A DNA stretch of 14,166 bases from Phycisphaerales bacterium (GCA_020054055.1 JAGVLZ010000026.1:1-14166); one strand, 5' to 3'. Shown: positions 7,410 to 13,644, counted from the first letter of the stretch. Program-made: numbers and translations. Notes: generated by a model from the sequence alone, not told the origin.

Positions 7410-7417
7410 AACGAGAC

Positions 7418-7672
7418 CTATGGTGCGGGCAAATCAGGGAAGGCGAAGGATTCGAGTCGGCCACAGGCCGGACAGCGGTATGTGGTGATTTTTGTGCCTG
7501 ACTTTGATTGCTTCATTTGAATTTCAGAAACCCAGCCTTTGACCGGCTCTCCGGGACACCAGCGGCCTTGAAGAATGCCCCCGTGCGTGTGATCAAGCGT
7601 GAACCCTGGCTCCATCAGTGTGCAGCAACGCGGGCATTCGGGAGTGAGCGAATATGTAGGATGGTCTTCCAT
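7418..7672 (-). CDS. Small zinc-ribbon protein (resembles DUF6487), function unknown
   Basis: 84 residues. CPRC (14-17) and CPAC (near 68-71) are two CXXC knuckles about 50 residues apart, with GRWCPGEPVKGW and TYRCPACGRLESFAF in between and after. This layout resembles DUF6487-type zinc-ribbon proteins, for which I know no biochemical role; the assignment is from memory. The gene stops 45 nt before thrS and follows the leader ORF and terminator, so it would be the first full gene of the attenuated unit. A minus-strand TATGAT (7687-7682) ends 9 nt before the ATG and could be a second, near-leaderless promoter that bypasses the attenuator. There is no Shine-Dalgarno sequence. Confidence 0.7.
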   Translation of the reverse strand: MEDHPTYSLTPECPRCCTLMEPGFTLDHTHGGILQGRWCPGEPVKGWVSEIQMKQSKSGTKITTYRCPACGRLESFAFPDLPAP

Positions 7673-7702
7673 TGGCTAGCGATCATATTTGGTCGAAACG
7701 AA

Positions 7703-7726
7703 AACGCCCGGCGTTGGCCGGGCGTT
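7703..7726 (-). terminator. Intrinsic terminator, probable attenuator upstream of the thrS operon
   Basis: On the minus strand AACGCCCGGC (7726-7717), loop CAAC, and GCCGGGCGTT (7712-7703) form a perfect 10-bp stem followed by TTCGTTTCG, a T-rich tail in this strand only. It lies 28 nt after the stop of a Thr-rich 17-codon ORF and 30 nt before the next gene. No full-length gene ends here on the minus strand, so ordinary end-of-gene termination does not explain it. Confidence 0.8.
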
Positions 7727-7754
7727 GATTGGATCATGGATGCGGGGTGCCGGC

Positions 7755-7808
7755 TCACCCGTTTCGGGAGTTGGTCGTGGTGGTCAGGGTGGCACGGCGG
7801 GTCTTCAT
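7755..7808 (-). CDS. Putative threonine leader peptide (17 aa) of a thrS attenuator
   Basis: The minus strand encodes MKTRRATLTTTTNSRNG and a stop. Six of 17 codons are Thr (positions 3, 7, 9, 10, 11, 12), and most of them use ACC. The composition resembles E. coli ThrL, which senses Thr-tRNA supply. An intrinsic terminator follows the stop, and the downstream genes are a zinc-ribbon gene and thrS. Region 1 GTGCC-ACCC (7795-7787), inside the Thr codons, can pair with GGGT-GAGCC-GGCAC (7760-7747), leaving GAGCC bulged. If a ribosome stalled on Thr codons, GCCGG (7754-7750) could instead pair with CCGGC of the terminator arm; only 5 bp are visible for this. A TTGCCG-17-TACTCT promoter sits directly upstream. 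The function is inferred, and the frame is antisense-open further upstream, so ORF length alone proves nothing. Confidence 0.6.
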   Translation of the reverse strand: MKTRRATLTTTTNSRNG

Positions 7809-7819
7809 GGCTGGTGGGG

Positions 7820-7848
7820 AGAGTAGGGGAGCAGCCCAGCCCCGGCAA
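7820..7848 (-). promoter_or_regulatory. Promoter candidate for the leader ORF and thrS operon
   Basis: Minus-strand TTGCCG (7848-7843), a 17-nt spacer, and TACTCT (7825-7820) precede the leader ATG at 7808 by 11 nt. A start about 7 nt after the -10 would leave a leader of only about 4 nt. This is the only promoter candidate in the window with both boxes at the preferred spacing. Confidence 0.5.
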
Positions 7849-7948
7849 GTTGGGCGGCTCCGTTGACGGATCGCCCGCACCGGCGCAAGATACCGGCCGC
7901 TCGCGGGCGGACCCACAATGGATCGTGGTTCGGCCGGGATCCTCCACG

Positions 7949-7954
7949 GATAGT
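7949..7954 (+). promoter_or_regulatory. -10 candidate for nrdR
   Basis: GATAGT ends 7 nt before ATG 7962, again suggesting a leaderless start. An alternative, TTGACG (7863-7868) with AAGATA 18 nt later, is further upstream. I saw no NrdR-box pair. Confidence 0.35.
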
Positions 7955-7961
7955 GCCCCAC

Positions 7962-8456
7962 ATGGTCTGCCCCTTCTGCAACCTCGACAACGACAAGGTC
8001 ATCGACAGCCGCTCCAGCGAGGCCGGGCGGGTGATTCGGCGGCGTCGGCAGTGCCTCGGCTGCCACAAGCGCTTCACGACCTACGAGCGGATCGAGGAGA
8101 CGGTGCGCCTCACCGTCATCAAGCGCGACGGGCGGCGCGAGCCATTCAGCCGGGAGAAGATCCAGCACGGCGTGGCCGCGGCGTGCGGCAAGCGCCCCCT
8201 CCCCGAAGAGGCCAAGATCAAAATCGTCGACGAGGTCGAGGATGAGCTGCACAAGAAGCACGACCGCGAGGTGGACAGCCGCGAGATCGGCGAACTGGTC
8301 GCGCGGAAACTGAAGGACCTCGACGAGATCGCGTATGTGCGTTTCGCGAGCGAGTACTACCAGTTCAAGAACGTGGGCGACATCCTGAGCCAGTTGGAAG
8401 AACTCAGCAGCCGCGTGAAGGACGTGAAGGATCAGCAGAAGCTCTTCACGCCTTGA
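7962..8456 (+). CDS. nrdR: Transcriptional repressor NrdR
   Basis: A 164-residue zinc-ribbon plus ATP-cone regulator that represses ribonucleotide reductase genes according to ATP/dATP binding. The N-terminal MVCPFC and QCLGCHKRF give the four zinc ligands C3, C6, C31 and C34; DSRSSEAGRVIRRRRQC is the family signature. The ATP cone runs from about residue 49 (VIKRDGRREPFSREKI) to 139 (YVRFASEYYQFKN). A short charged tail ends in KLFTP. ATG 7962 is preferred over the earlier in-frame ATG at 7863 because family proteins begin M-x-CP-C and a -10-like GATAGT lies 7 nt before it. It stands alone: the thrS leader unit diverges upstream, a zinc-ribbon coiled-coil gene converges downstream, and no nrd genes are in view. 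Confidence 0.96.
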   Translation: MVCPFCNLDNDKVIDSRSSEAGRVIRRRRQCLGCHKRFTTYERIEETVRLTVIKRDGRREPFSREKIQHGVAAACGKRPLPEEAKIKIVDEVEDELHKKHDREVDSREIGELVARKLKDLDEIAYVRFASEYYQFKNVGDILSQLEELSSRVKDVKDQQKLFTP

Positions 8457-8466
8457 AAGACTTTTC

Positions 8467-8607
8467 ACCACAGCGGCGCAGAGACACAGAGAAAGAAGTT
8501 GTGTCAGAGCCCCCGGACGGTTGCCCGAAAAGTTCGATTGGATTGCCGGAACGCGTCATCTGGAAAAAGATGACTGTTCCCACTCTGTGTCCCTGTGCTT
8601 CTGTGGT
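8467..8607. repeat. Large inverted repeat between convergent genes (ACCACAG...CACAGAG type)
   Basis: The left arm (8467-8491) starts ACCACAG and ends GACACAGAG. The right arm (8583-8607) is its reverse complement at 21 of 25 positions. Inside lies a smaller hairpin GTCATCT-ggaaaa-AGATGAC (8555-8574). The right arm ends at the stop codon of the minus-strand gene. It may stop both convergent transcripts. The arm sequence resembles a CACAGAG-rich repeat that I recall from many environmental genomes. Confidence 0.7.
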
Positions 8608-9407
8608 TATTCCTTCGCCGCGGCGGCCTTTTTGGCCGACTGCTTGGCCTTCTTCTCGTGGCCCGCGTCGATGTCGGCCTTGAGTTCCTGCGCCATGTAG
8701 AGGATCGCCTGGCAGGTGGTGCAACGGGTCACGTCGCCGCGCTTCAGGAGGATGCTGACCTGCTCGATGGGCAGGTGCGTGTAGCACGAGCCGCAGGTGT
8801 ATTCGAGGTTCCGGCGATCCTGCTCCTCGACCGGGGCCATGACGTCCTCGTGGCCCATCCTCACGCGGGCTTCGTAGACCGAGAGGGCGGACGAGGGGAC
8901 GTCCTTCTTCGCGACCTCGCGCTCCTTCTCGAGTTCGGCGACGCGGTCCTTGATCTCGGCGGCGCGGGCGTCGCGGTCCTTGATCGCGTCCTTGTGCAGG
9001 GTCTGGCGTTCGCCGCGCTTGGCGTCGGCCTCGGCCAGGTCCTTGCGGAGCGTCTCGACCTTGCCCATCGATTCCAGGACGCGGTCTTCGATGATTTTTT
9101 TCGCGTCCTTCTGCGTGCCCACCTCGGCGAGGAACGCGGCGTGCTCCTTGCTCGTCTTGGCGTTGTTCATCCGCTCGCGCAGCGTCTCGACGCGGGCCTC
9201 GATCGAGGCGGCCTCGTTCTCGTCGTTCTTGTTGGTCGCTTCGAGCAGGCGCAACTGCGAGGCGATCGAGGAGTGCCTGGTGTCGAGTTCTTTGAGCAGG
9301 CGGTCCTGGTCTGCCAGGTATTTTTCCGCCGCTTGCAGGCGCGAAGTGAGTCCGCGCAGTTGTTTATCGACGAGATACAGACGCAAGAGTTTCGCGGTGA
9401 CCGTCAT
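8607..9407 (-). CDS. Coiled-coil protein with C4-type zinc ribbon (zf-RING_7 family)
   Basis: 266 residues. Residues 5-170 are almost all charged heptad-like helix (for example RLQAAEKYLADQDRLLKELDTRH), a long antiparallel coiled coil. It is followed by a zinc ribbon with CGSC (205-208) and CTTC (229-232), then a Lys/Ala-rich tail (AKQSAKKAAAAKE). This is the layout of the C4-type zinc-ribbon family PF02591, whose members (such as HP0958 and CT398) bind partners of secretion, flagellar or sigma-factor systems. The partner here is unknown. GGAG 6 nt before the ATG gives a good Shine-Dalgarno sequence. It lies 57 nt downstream of cdsA on the same strand, probably in one transcript. It converges with nrdR across a large inverted repeat. 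Confidence 0.88.
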   Translation of the reverse strand: MTVTAKLLRLYLVDKQLRGLTSRLQAAEKYLADQDRLLKELDTRHSSIASQLRLLEATNKNDENEAASIEARVETLRERMNNAKTSKEHAAFLAEVGTQKDAKKIIEDRVLESMGKVETLRKDLAEADAKRGERQTLHKDAIKDRDARAAEIKDRVAELEKEREVAKKDVPSSALSVYEARVRMGHEDVMAPVEEQDRRNLEYTCGSCYTHLPIEQVSILLKRGDVTRCTTCQAILYMAQELKADIDAGHEKKAKQSAKKAAAAKE

Positions 9408-9464
9408 TCAGCACTCCGGGAGACCCGAGCGAGTCTAGCACCAAAGCCCCGGCTGTGTAAAGGT

Positions 9465-10346
9465 TTAGGGCGGATTCGCCGCACTCGCCGAAAAAAGCAG
9501 CAGCAACCAGTACGCCACCGGGGCGACGAGCAGCGGGGAATCGGCGACATCCATGATCCCGCCAAAGCCCGGGAGGGCGCGCGAGTAGTCCTTCAGCCCC
9601 GCATCCCGCTTGAGAAGGCTCGCGACCAGGTCGCCCGCCTGCCCGATGAGGCCGAAGACCGCGCCGATGAGCGCTCCCTGCCACCACATGATCGGAAGAA
9701 GTTTGGTATCGAGATCGGCGGCGAACGCCGCGCCGGCGATCCCCGCGAGCGCCGACGCGGCAACACCACCCGCCAGTCCCTCCCACGTTTTGCCGGGGCT
9801 GAGCCAGGGGATCAGTTTGTGGCGGCCGAAGAATCGCCCGGTGAAGTACGCGCCGATGTCGTAGCACTTGGTGATGAGGACGACTCCCAGCATCACCCAG
9901 CCGGAGTAGTCCTTGACGAGGACCACGAGGAAGCCGCCCAGCATCCCGACATACACGAACGCCAGCAGCGTCGCGGCCGTGGCGGCGACGACGCCCTCCG
10001 TCGTGTGGTTGCGCGAGTAGAAGAGCATCGCCAGGATCATCACCGCGGCCCCGGCGGTGCAGACGATCGCGGTGCCGGAGACGGCGCCGAGTTCGCTCCG
10101 CGTGAAGGACGAGGCCAGGACGCCGAGGCAGATGGCGATGCCGTTGATGCGGACGCTGGTGGTGATGTGCCGGGCGCGGAAGATCTTGGCCAGTTCGCGC
10201 CCCGCCTCGACGCCGACGAGGAGGAGCAGGATCGTGAAGGCGATGCCGGGATGATTGCCGCGGGCCCGCAGCCATTCGTCGAGCCAAATCACGCCGACGA
10301 AGAGGGCGATCAGGACGGGTCCGAGCGTGAGGCGGTAGCGGAGCAC
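9465..10346 (-). CDS. cdsA: Phosphatidate cytidylyltransferase (CDP-diglyceride synthase)
   Basis: An integral membrane enzyme that makes CDP-diacylglycerol from phosphatidate and CTP. With the GTG start at 10346 it has 293 residues and about eight hydrophobic segments. Family motifs: KCYDIGAYFTGRFFG (about 160-174), SPGKTWEG (183-190) and GDLVASLLKRDAGLKD then PGFGGIMDVADS (238-270). The signature usually reads PGHGGxxDRxDS; here His is Phe and Arg is Val, a divergence to note. The frame is open to an ATG at 10469, but those 41 extra residues are encoded by an intergenic repeat (10404-10512) and are unlikely to be protein. GTG 10346 lies just before the first membrane segment; it has no clear Shine-Dalgarno sequence, so the exact start is uncertain. 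The zinc-ribbon coiled-coil gene follows at 57 nt. Confidence 0.9.
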   Translation of the reverse strand: MLRYRLTLGPVLIALFVGVIWLDEWLRARGNHPGIAFTILLLLVGVEAGRELAKIFRARHITTSVRINGIAICLGVLASSFTRSELGAVSGTAIVCTAGAAVMILAMLFYSRNHTTEGVVAATAATLLAFVYVGMLGGFLVVLVKDYSGWVMLGVVLITKCYDIGAYFTGRFFGRHKLIPWLSPGKTWEGLAGGVAASALAGIAGAAFAADLDTKLLPIMWWQGALIGAVFGLIGQAGDLVASLLKRDAGLKDYSRALPGFGGIMDVADSPLLVAPVAYWLLLLFSASAANPP

Positions 10347-10403
10347 GGGGAGAAGGTAACGGGAGAGGGCGGAAGTCGGAAGTGGGTGACAAGGGGGAGT
10401 CTC

Positions 10404-10512
10404 TTCACGCCGGAGGCGTGGTCGTTCGTAGGCAGGGGTGGAGTCCGCGACACCCCTGCACACATCCACAACAAACCCTCTTCTCTTCTCACCCCGCAGG
10501 GGTGATCGTGAT
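10404..10512 (-). repeat. R element, copy 1 (about 109 nt)
   Basis: Read on the minus strand it matches the copies at 12237-12341 and 12453-12557. In that order: ATCACGATCACCC, hairpin CACCCC-tgc-GGGGTG (10504-10490), a GAGAAGAG stretch, hairpin CAGGGGTG-N10-CACCCCTG (10458-10433), CCTACGAACGAC, and hairpin CACGCC-tcc-GGCGTG (10420-10406). It overlaps the upstream open frame of cdsA and lies just before that gene. Confidence 0.85.
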
Positions 10513-10527
10513 CGCGCTCGCTACGAC

Positions 10528-10738
10528 CACCCCTTGCGGGGTGAAGAGAACTTTCCTCGGCGCTTATCCGGGGGTGTCGCTCGCCCCCGGGGGGCTCGCT
10601 CCACGCCCCGGCTACGAACGACCACGCCTCCGGCGTGAAGACTTGGCTGCTGCTGATGGGCTGGGGCCCCCCGCACCATCATCAGCAGCAACCCCCGCGT
10701 GATGGTGGTGTTGGTCGGGGGGCCCCCGGACCAACACC
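10528..10738 (+). repeat. Partial R element followed by palindromes P1 and P2 (unit copy 1)
   Basis: CACCCC-ttgc-GGGGTG (10528-10543) begins the unit, inverted with respect to copy 1. A diverged hairpin repeat (10568-10613, ending CCCCGGCTAC) replaces its middle. The R 3' end resumes as CTACGAACGACCACGCCTCC to 10640. P1 (about 10646-10691, GCTGCTGAT/ATCAGCAGC arms) and P2 (10707-10738, GGTGTTGGTC/GACCAACACC arms around a G6C5 core) follow in the same order as at 12342-12447. Confidence 0.75.
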
Positions 10739-10837
10739 TACACCACGCTGCCGCGGGGCATGTCCACGTTTGTGCGCCAGTCTTTCCCGGCGCGATGAAG
10801 AAATGCTTGCCTCCGTGCGGCCGCGTCGTATGGTGAT

Positions 10838-10871
10838 GCTGCTGTGCAAGGGGCCCCCCGGGGGCAGCAGC
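10838..10871. repeat. Third GC-rich palindrome with GCTGCTG/CAGCAGC arms
   Basis: GCTGCTG at 10838 and CAGCAGC ending at 10871 enclose a core GGGGCCCCCCGGGG. It resembles P1 but has a shorter, less perfect stem. Between 10739 and 10949 I see no gene and no other recognised element. Confidence 0.5.
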
Positions 10872-10949
10872 AATGCCGGAGCGCGCGGTGGCCAGCCTTT
10901 TCCTGAAGAGGAAGAAGGCAGGGGATGGTCTTGCGCTGATCGCGTCACC

Positions 10950-10980
10950 TTCACGCCGGAGGCGTGGTCGTTCGTAGGCA
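10950..10980 (-). repeat. R element 3' fragment next to the TIR gene
   Basis: On the minus strand it reads TGCCTACGAACGACCACGCC followed by TCCGGCGTGAA, identical to the end of R copy 1. It begins 54 nt after the TIR gene stops and contains the CACGCC-tcc-GGCGTG hairpin. Confidence 0.75.
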
Positions 10981-11033
10981 TCCCCGGAATGGTGGCGCGA
11001 GACCACAGGGGGCGAGCGATACTCCCGGAAAGC

Positions 11034-12119
11034 TCATGCTGAAGGCGGGTCGCGCTTCACGACCCGCTTGCGAACAAGAGGCTTCTTCGTTTCCGGTACA
11101 CGCTTTCGCTCAAGACTGCTTCGCAATAGGTTGTCCAACACTCTTGGGAACTCCATCGCGATCATGTGCGATTCTCGGTCTCCGAAATCCATCATCATCG
11201 GGCCGTGCATCATCATTTCCGAGAATCGTCGCAAACGCGTCATCTCGCGCTCAATACACTCGCGATCTCCCGACTTGACGGCTCTGTAGACCTCCATTGC
11301 CAACTCATAGAGCCATGGCGCATCATCGCGAATCACACTTGCAGCCATCAGAATCCCGACGGGATCCCCTGGACCTCCGGACATATGCATCAGTTCTTCA
11401 AACATCATCGGGTGGAACCGACGGCGCTTACGCCTGCGGAACGAATCACCCTCTTCGGCAAGCCTCTCCGCTACCCTTGCCGGCATCGATTTCATTTCTT
11501 CGACCAACTTCGCGACCGCCGTCTCTTCGGGAACATCTGTCGCGCCCTTTTTCCCCCCGGTTGCTGCCGCGGTCTTAAGAATGGTCGCCTCAGTTGCCTT
11601 GAACGCCTGCACTTGGGTCTTGACGACATCCGCGTCGAGTTCGAGATTCTGAACGCGACGAGCAAGTTGGTTCACAAGTTTGGTGAGATCATCCTCGCTG
11701 TCATCCATGTTCTGAAACTGGTAGAAAGGTCCGGTGCTTACCCGATTCAGCGGCACCCCCAGCGCGATTCCAATCACAGGTGTGGCCAACTTTGCCTTAG
11801 CGACTCCCGCCTCAAACAAGATCCACGGTCTGTCCAAGCTTCGCTCTGTAAACAAGCAAACCATGTCAGACGTTGTCTGCAGTTTCAACATCAGCCGCTT
11901 ATACCATTCGTCCCCGAAATCGATGCCATCGTTGCTCTTCTTGTCGGAGGATCTGAATGTTTTGATCATGCCCGACGAGACGCTCTTGATTAACTTGCTG
12001 AGCGCTTCGGCCAAGTCGGCGTCACGAGAATCATGGCTAATAAAGACTTGGGGACCCGTTGTCGTCGAACCCAATGCGTCCGTGTCTGCTGTCGCTTTCG
12101 CGTTTTCTTGTTCCGGCAT
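11034..12119 (-). CDS. TIR-domain protein with an unassigned C-terminal domain, likely defence-related
   Basis: 361 residues with no signal peptide. The TIR fold spans about 24-155: VFISHDSRD (first strand), the BB-loop region FRSSDKKSNDGIDFGDEW (55-72), and FTERSLDRPWILFEAG (90-105), in which E103 sits where NAD-hydrolysing TIRs keep their catalytic Glu. A charged helical linker (155-235) with RRRKRRR leads to a C-terminal domain (236-335) rich in Met and His (HPMMFEELMHMSGG, EMMMHGPMMMDFG), then a basic tail. I do not recognise that domain. Bacterial TIRs often act in phage defence by depleting NAD or making signal nucleotides; applying that here is inference. No partner gene such as thsA is adjacent. 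The gene stands alone between two repeat clusters and looks poorer in GC than its neighbours. An extended -10 (TGGTATAAT) lies 8 nt before the ATG. Confidence 0.82.
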   Translation of the reverse strand: MPEQENAKATADTDALGSTTTGPQVFISHDSRDADLAEALSKLIKSVSSGMIKTFRSSDKKSNDGIDFGDEWYKRLMLKLQTTSDMVCLFTERSLDRPWILFEAGVAKAKLATPVIGIALGVPLNRVSTGPFYQFQNMDDSEDDLTKLVNQLARRVQNLELDADVVKTQVQAFKATEATILKTAAATGGKKGATDVPEETAVAKLVEEMKSMPARVAERLAEEGDSFRRRKRRRFHPMMFEELMHMSGGPGDPVGILMAASVIRDDAPWLYELAMEVYRAVKSGDRECIEREMTRLRRFSEMMMHGPMMMDFGDRESHMIAMEFPRVLDNLLRSSLERKRVPETKKPLVRKRVVKRDPPSA

Positions 12120-12127
12120 GGTTGGAC

Positions 12128-12133
12128 ATTATA
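12128..12133 (-). promoter_or_regulatory. Consensus extended -10 for the TIR gene
   Basis: Minus-strand TGG-TATAAT ends 8 nt before the ATG at 12119; TTATCG lies 17 nt upstream as a weak -35. The transcript would have at most one or two leader bases. The stretch 12134-12236 holds nothing else I can identify. Confidence 0.6.
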
Positions 12134-12236
12134 CCACATAGCTGTCGTAGCGATAACAATGCGGCTCCGCCCACTTCAACACTCACGTCAGTTTCATCTG
12201 GCACGGTCTGATGCACTCGATGTACGCCCTTGGAAG

Positions 12237-12341
12237 ATCACGATCAACCCGGCGGGGTGAGCAGAGGTTCGCATTGTGGTTGTGTGCAGGGGTGTCGCGG
12301 ACTCCACCCCTGCCTACGAACGACCACGCCTGCGGCGTGAA
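12237..12341 (+). repeat. R element, copy 2 (105 nt)
   Basis: Starts ATCACGATCAACCC, then GGCGGGGTGA, a GTGGTTGTGTG stretch, hairpin CAGGGGTG-N10-CACCCCTG, CCTACGAACGAC and hairpin CACGCC-tgc-GGCGTG. It matches copy 3 at 85 of the last 91 positions. Confidence 0.9.
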
Positions 12342-12347
12342 GACATG

Positions 12348-12391
12348 GCTGCTGCTGATGGCCCGGGGGGCCCCAGCCCATCAGCAGCAGC
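12348..12391. repeat. Long palindrome P1
   Basis: GCTGCTGCTGATGG (12348-12361) pairs perfectly with CCATCAGCAGCAGC (12378-12391); the 16-nt middle contains GGGG and CCCC that can extend the stem. Confidence 0.85.
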
Positions 12392-12407
12392 AGCAACCCC
12401 CGCGCGA

Positions 12408-12447
12408 TGATGGTGTTGGTCCGGGGGCCCCCGGACCAACACCATCA
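12408..12447. repeat. Perfect 40-bp palindrome P2
   Basis: TGATGGTGTTGGTCCGGGGG (12408-12427) is followed directly by its exact reverse complement (12428-12447) with no spacer. On either strand it can be read as a coding-like Gly/Pro-rich string, which explains the spurious open frames here. Confidence 0.95.
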
Positions 12448-12452
12448 CCACC

Positions 12453-12557
12453 ATCACGATCACCCAGGCGGGGTGAGAAGAGGTTTTCAATGTGGTTGTG
12501 TGCAGGGGTGTCGCGGACTCCACCCCTGCCTACGGACGACCACGCCTTCGGCGTGAA
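12453..12557 (+). repeat. R element, copy 3 (105 nt), abutting the 3' end of rlmN
   Basis: Same order as copy 2, starting ATCACGATCACCC and ending with CACGCC-ttc-GGCGTG-AA. It ends 2 nt from the rlmN stop codon, so its hairpins may serve as the rlmN 3' end. Confidence 0.9.
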
Positions 12558-12558
12558 A

Positions 12559-13638
12559 TCACGAACCCTCCCCAACGCTCAGCCCGACGAACTTCCGCTT
12601 GCGGATGGCTTCGTTGCCCAACTGGCCGCACGCGGCCATTGAGTCACGTCCCTTCGTCCGGCGGCGCTTGCAGAACTGGCCGCGGGATTCGAGTTCGTGG
12701 AGGAACGCCCAGACCTCTTCCTCCGTCGGCGAGGGCCAGGGTGAATCGCGGCGCGGGTTGTAGGGGATGACGTTCACGCAGCACCGAACGCCTCGGAAGC
12801 GCTCGCACAACTCCGCCGCGTGCTCGGCGGAGGCGTTCACTCCCGGGATCAGCACATACTCGACGCAGATCGCCCCGCTCTTGCGCCGCGGCCACGTTTC
12901 GAGGATCGGGACCAACTCGTCGAGGGGCATCGAGCGGTTGATGGGCATGATCGAGTCGCGGATCGCATCGTTCGGCGCGTTGATCGAGACCGCGAGGTTC
13001 AGAGACTTCCAGCCGGTCTGCTTGACCTGTTCGCGCAGGAGGAGCAGGCCGTCGATGCGGCCGACGGTCGAGAGGGTGATGCTCCCCATCGCGATGGAAG
13101 GCCCGGCGTGATCGGTCAGCACGCGGATAGATTGGATGACCTCATCGTAGTTGTCCAGCGGCTCGCCCATCCCCATGAAGACGATGTTCTTGATGTCGTG
13201 GGTGAGTATGTGATGGGCCGCGTACCACTGGCGAACGATCTCGGCGGCGGTGAGCGAGCGGATCAGCCCCATCTGGGCCGTCTCGCAGAAGGTGCACCCC
13301 ATCGCGCAGCCGACCTGCGAGGAGACGCAGAGCGTCTTCGTGGTCGAGTGGCGGCGCATCATCGGGATGACGACGGATTCGGTTTCGAGCGACTGCTCCC
13401 CCTCGCGGCGGGGAGGGACCGCGAGCAGGAACTTGGTGACCTCTCCCTCGGGGCTGGGAGTGACGAGCGATTTGGTCGGGACGGGGGCGAGGGGCGGAAA
13501 CTCCGACGGCCCTTCCCGGAAGAAGCGTTTGTAGACCTCCAGCGCCGCCTGGGCCGGCGCGCCCGACTCGCGCACGAACTCCTCGCGGGTCAGCCCCATC
13601 GGGGAGGGAAAATGATGACAAGCCCGAACCGGCGTCAT
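12559..13638 (-). CDS. rlmN: 23S rRNA/tRNA adenine-C2 methyltransferase, RlmN-type radical SAM enzyme
   Basis: 359 residues from ATG 13638. Family marks: TLCVSSQVGCAMGCTFCETAQMG, with the CxxxCxxC cluster motif and the preceding LCVSSQVGC, then VFMGMGEPLDNYD (SAM-binding GEP motif), LSTVGRI, LNLAVSINAPND and the C-terminal DSMAACGQL, whose Cys is the methyl-carrying residue in RlmN. The product is 2-methyladenosine at 23S A2503 and in some tRNAs. The variant CETAQMGL replaces the CxTxxQGF seen in E. coli-like enzymes. The frame is open to 13707, but those residues come from a purine-rich 7-nt repeat. ATG 13638 has TACTCT 6 nt upstream; MGLT at 13599 is another option. The gene diverges from uppS, and its stop touches a repeat cluster. 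Confidence 0.92.
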   Translation of the reverse strand: MTPVRACHHFPSPMGLTREEFVRESGAPAQAALEVYKRFFREGPSEFPPLAPVPTKSLVTPSPEGEVTKFLLAVPPRREGEQSLETESVVIPMMRRHSTTKTLCVSSQVGCAMGCTFCETAQMGLIRSLTAAEIVRQWYAAHHILTHDIKNIVFMGMGEPLDNYDEVIQSIRVLTDHAGPSIAMGSITLSTVGRIDGLLLLREQVKQTGWKSLNLAVSINAPNDAIRDSIMPINRSMPLDELVPILETWPRRKSGAICVEYVLIPGVNASAEHAAELCERFRGVRCCVNVIPYNPRRDSPWPSPTEEEVWAFLHELESRGQFCKRRRTKGRDSMAACGQLGNEAIRKRKFVGLSVGEGS

Positions 13639-13644
13639 GGGGGA

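Noticed and set aside
7703..7726. Terminator of a plus-strand transcript
   Set aside because: No plus-strand gene ends nearby, and the T-rich tail exists only on the minus-strand side.
7755..8471. 238-codon minus-strand frame over nrdR
   Set aside because: It is antisense to nrdR and has no domain; only its last 17 codons, which have their own ATG and promoter, are kept as the leader peptide candidate.
10347..10469. 41 extra N-terminal codons for cdsA (start at ATG 10469)
   Set aside because: The codons come from R element copy 1, the same sequence that appears outside genes elsewhere in the window; cdsA homology starts after GTG 10346.
8595..10505. 636-codon plus-strand open frame
   Set aside because: It is antisense to the coiled-coil zinc-ribbon gene and cdsA, both well recognised. 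Its Arg/Asp/Val-rich translation is a GC-rich shadow.
10521..11042. Overlapping open frames in the repeat cluster with His/Gln and Gly/Pro runs
   Set aside because: Palindromes P1 and P2 read open on both strands and give the same Gly/Pro string; there is no start context and no domain.
10404..12557. CRISPR array
   Set aside because: R copies are about 105 nt, few, in both orientations, with no regular short spacers and no cas genes nearby.
12211..12642. 143-codon plus-strand frame through R copies 2 and 3
   Set aside because: It consists of repeat sequence and ends antisense to rlmN; the repeated VCRGVADSTPAY-like strings come from the R element.
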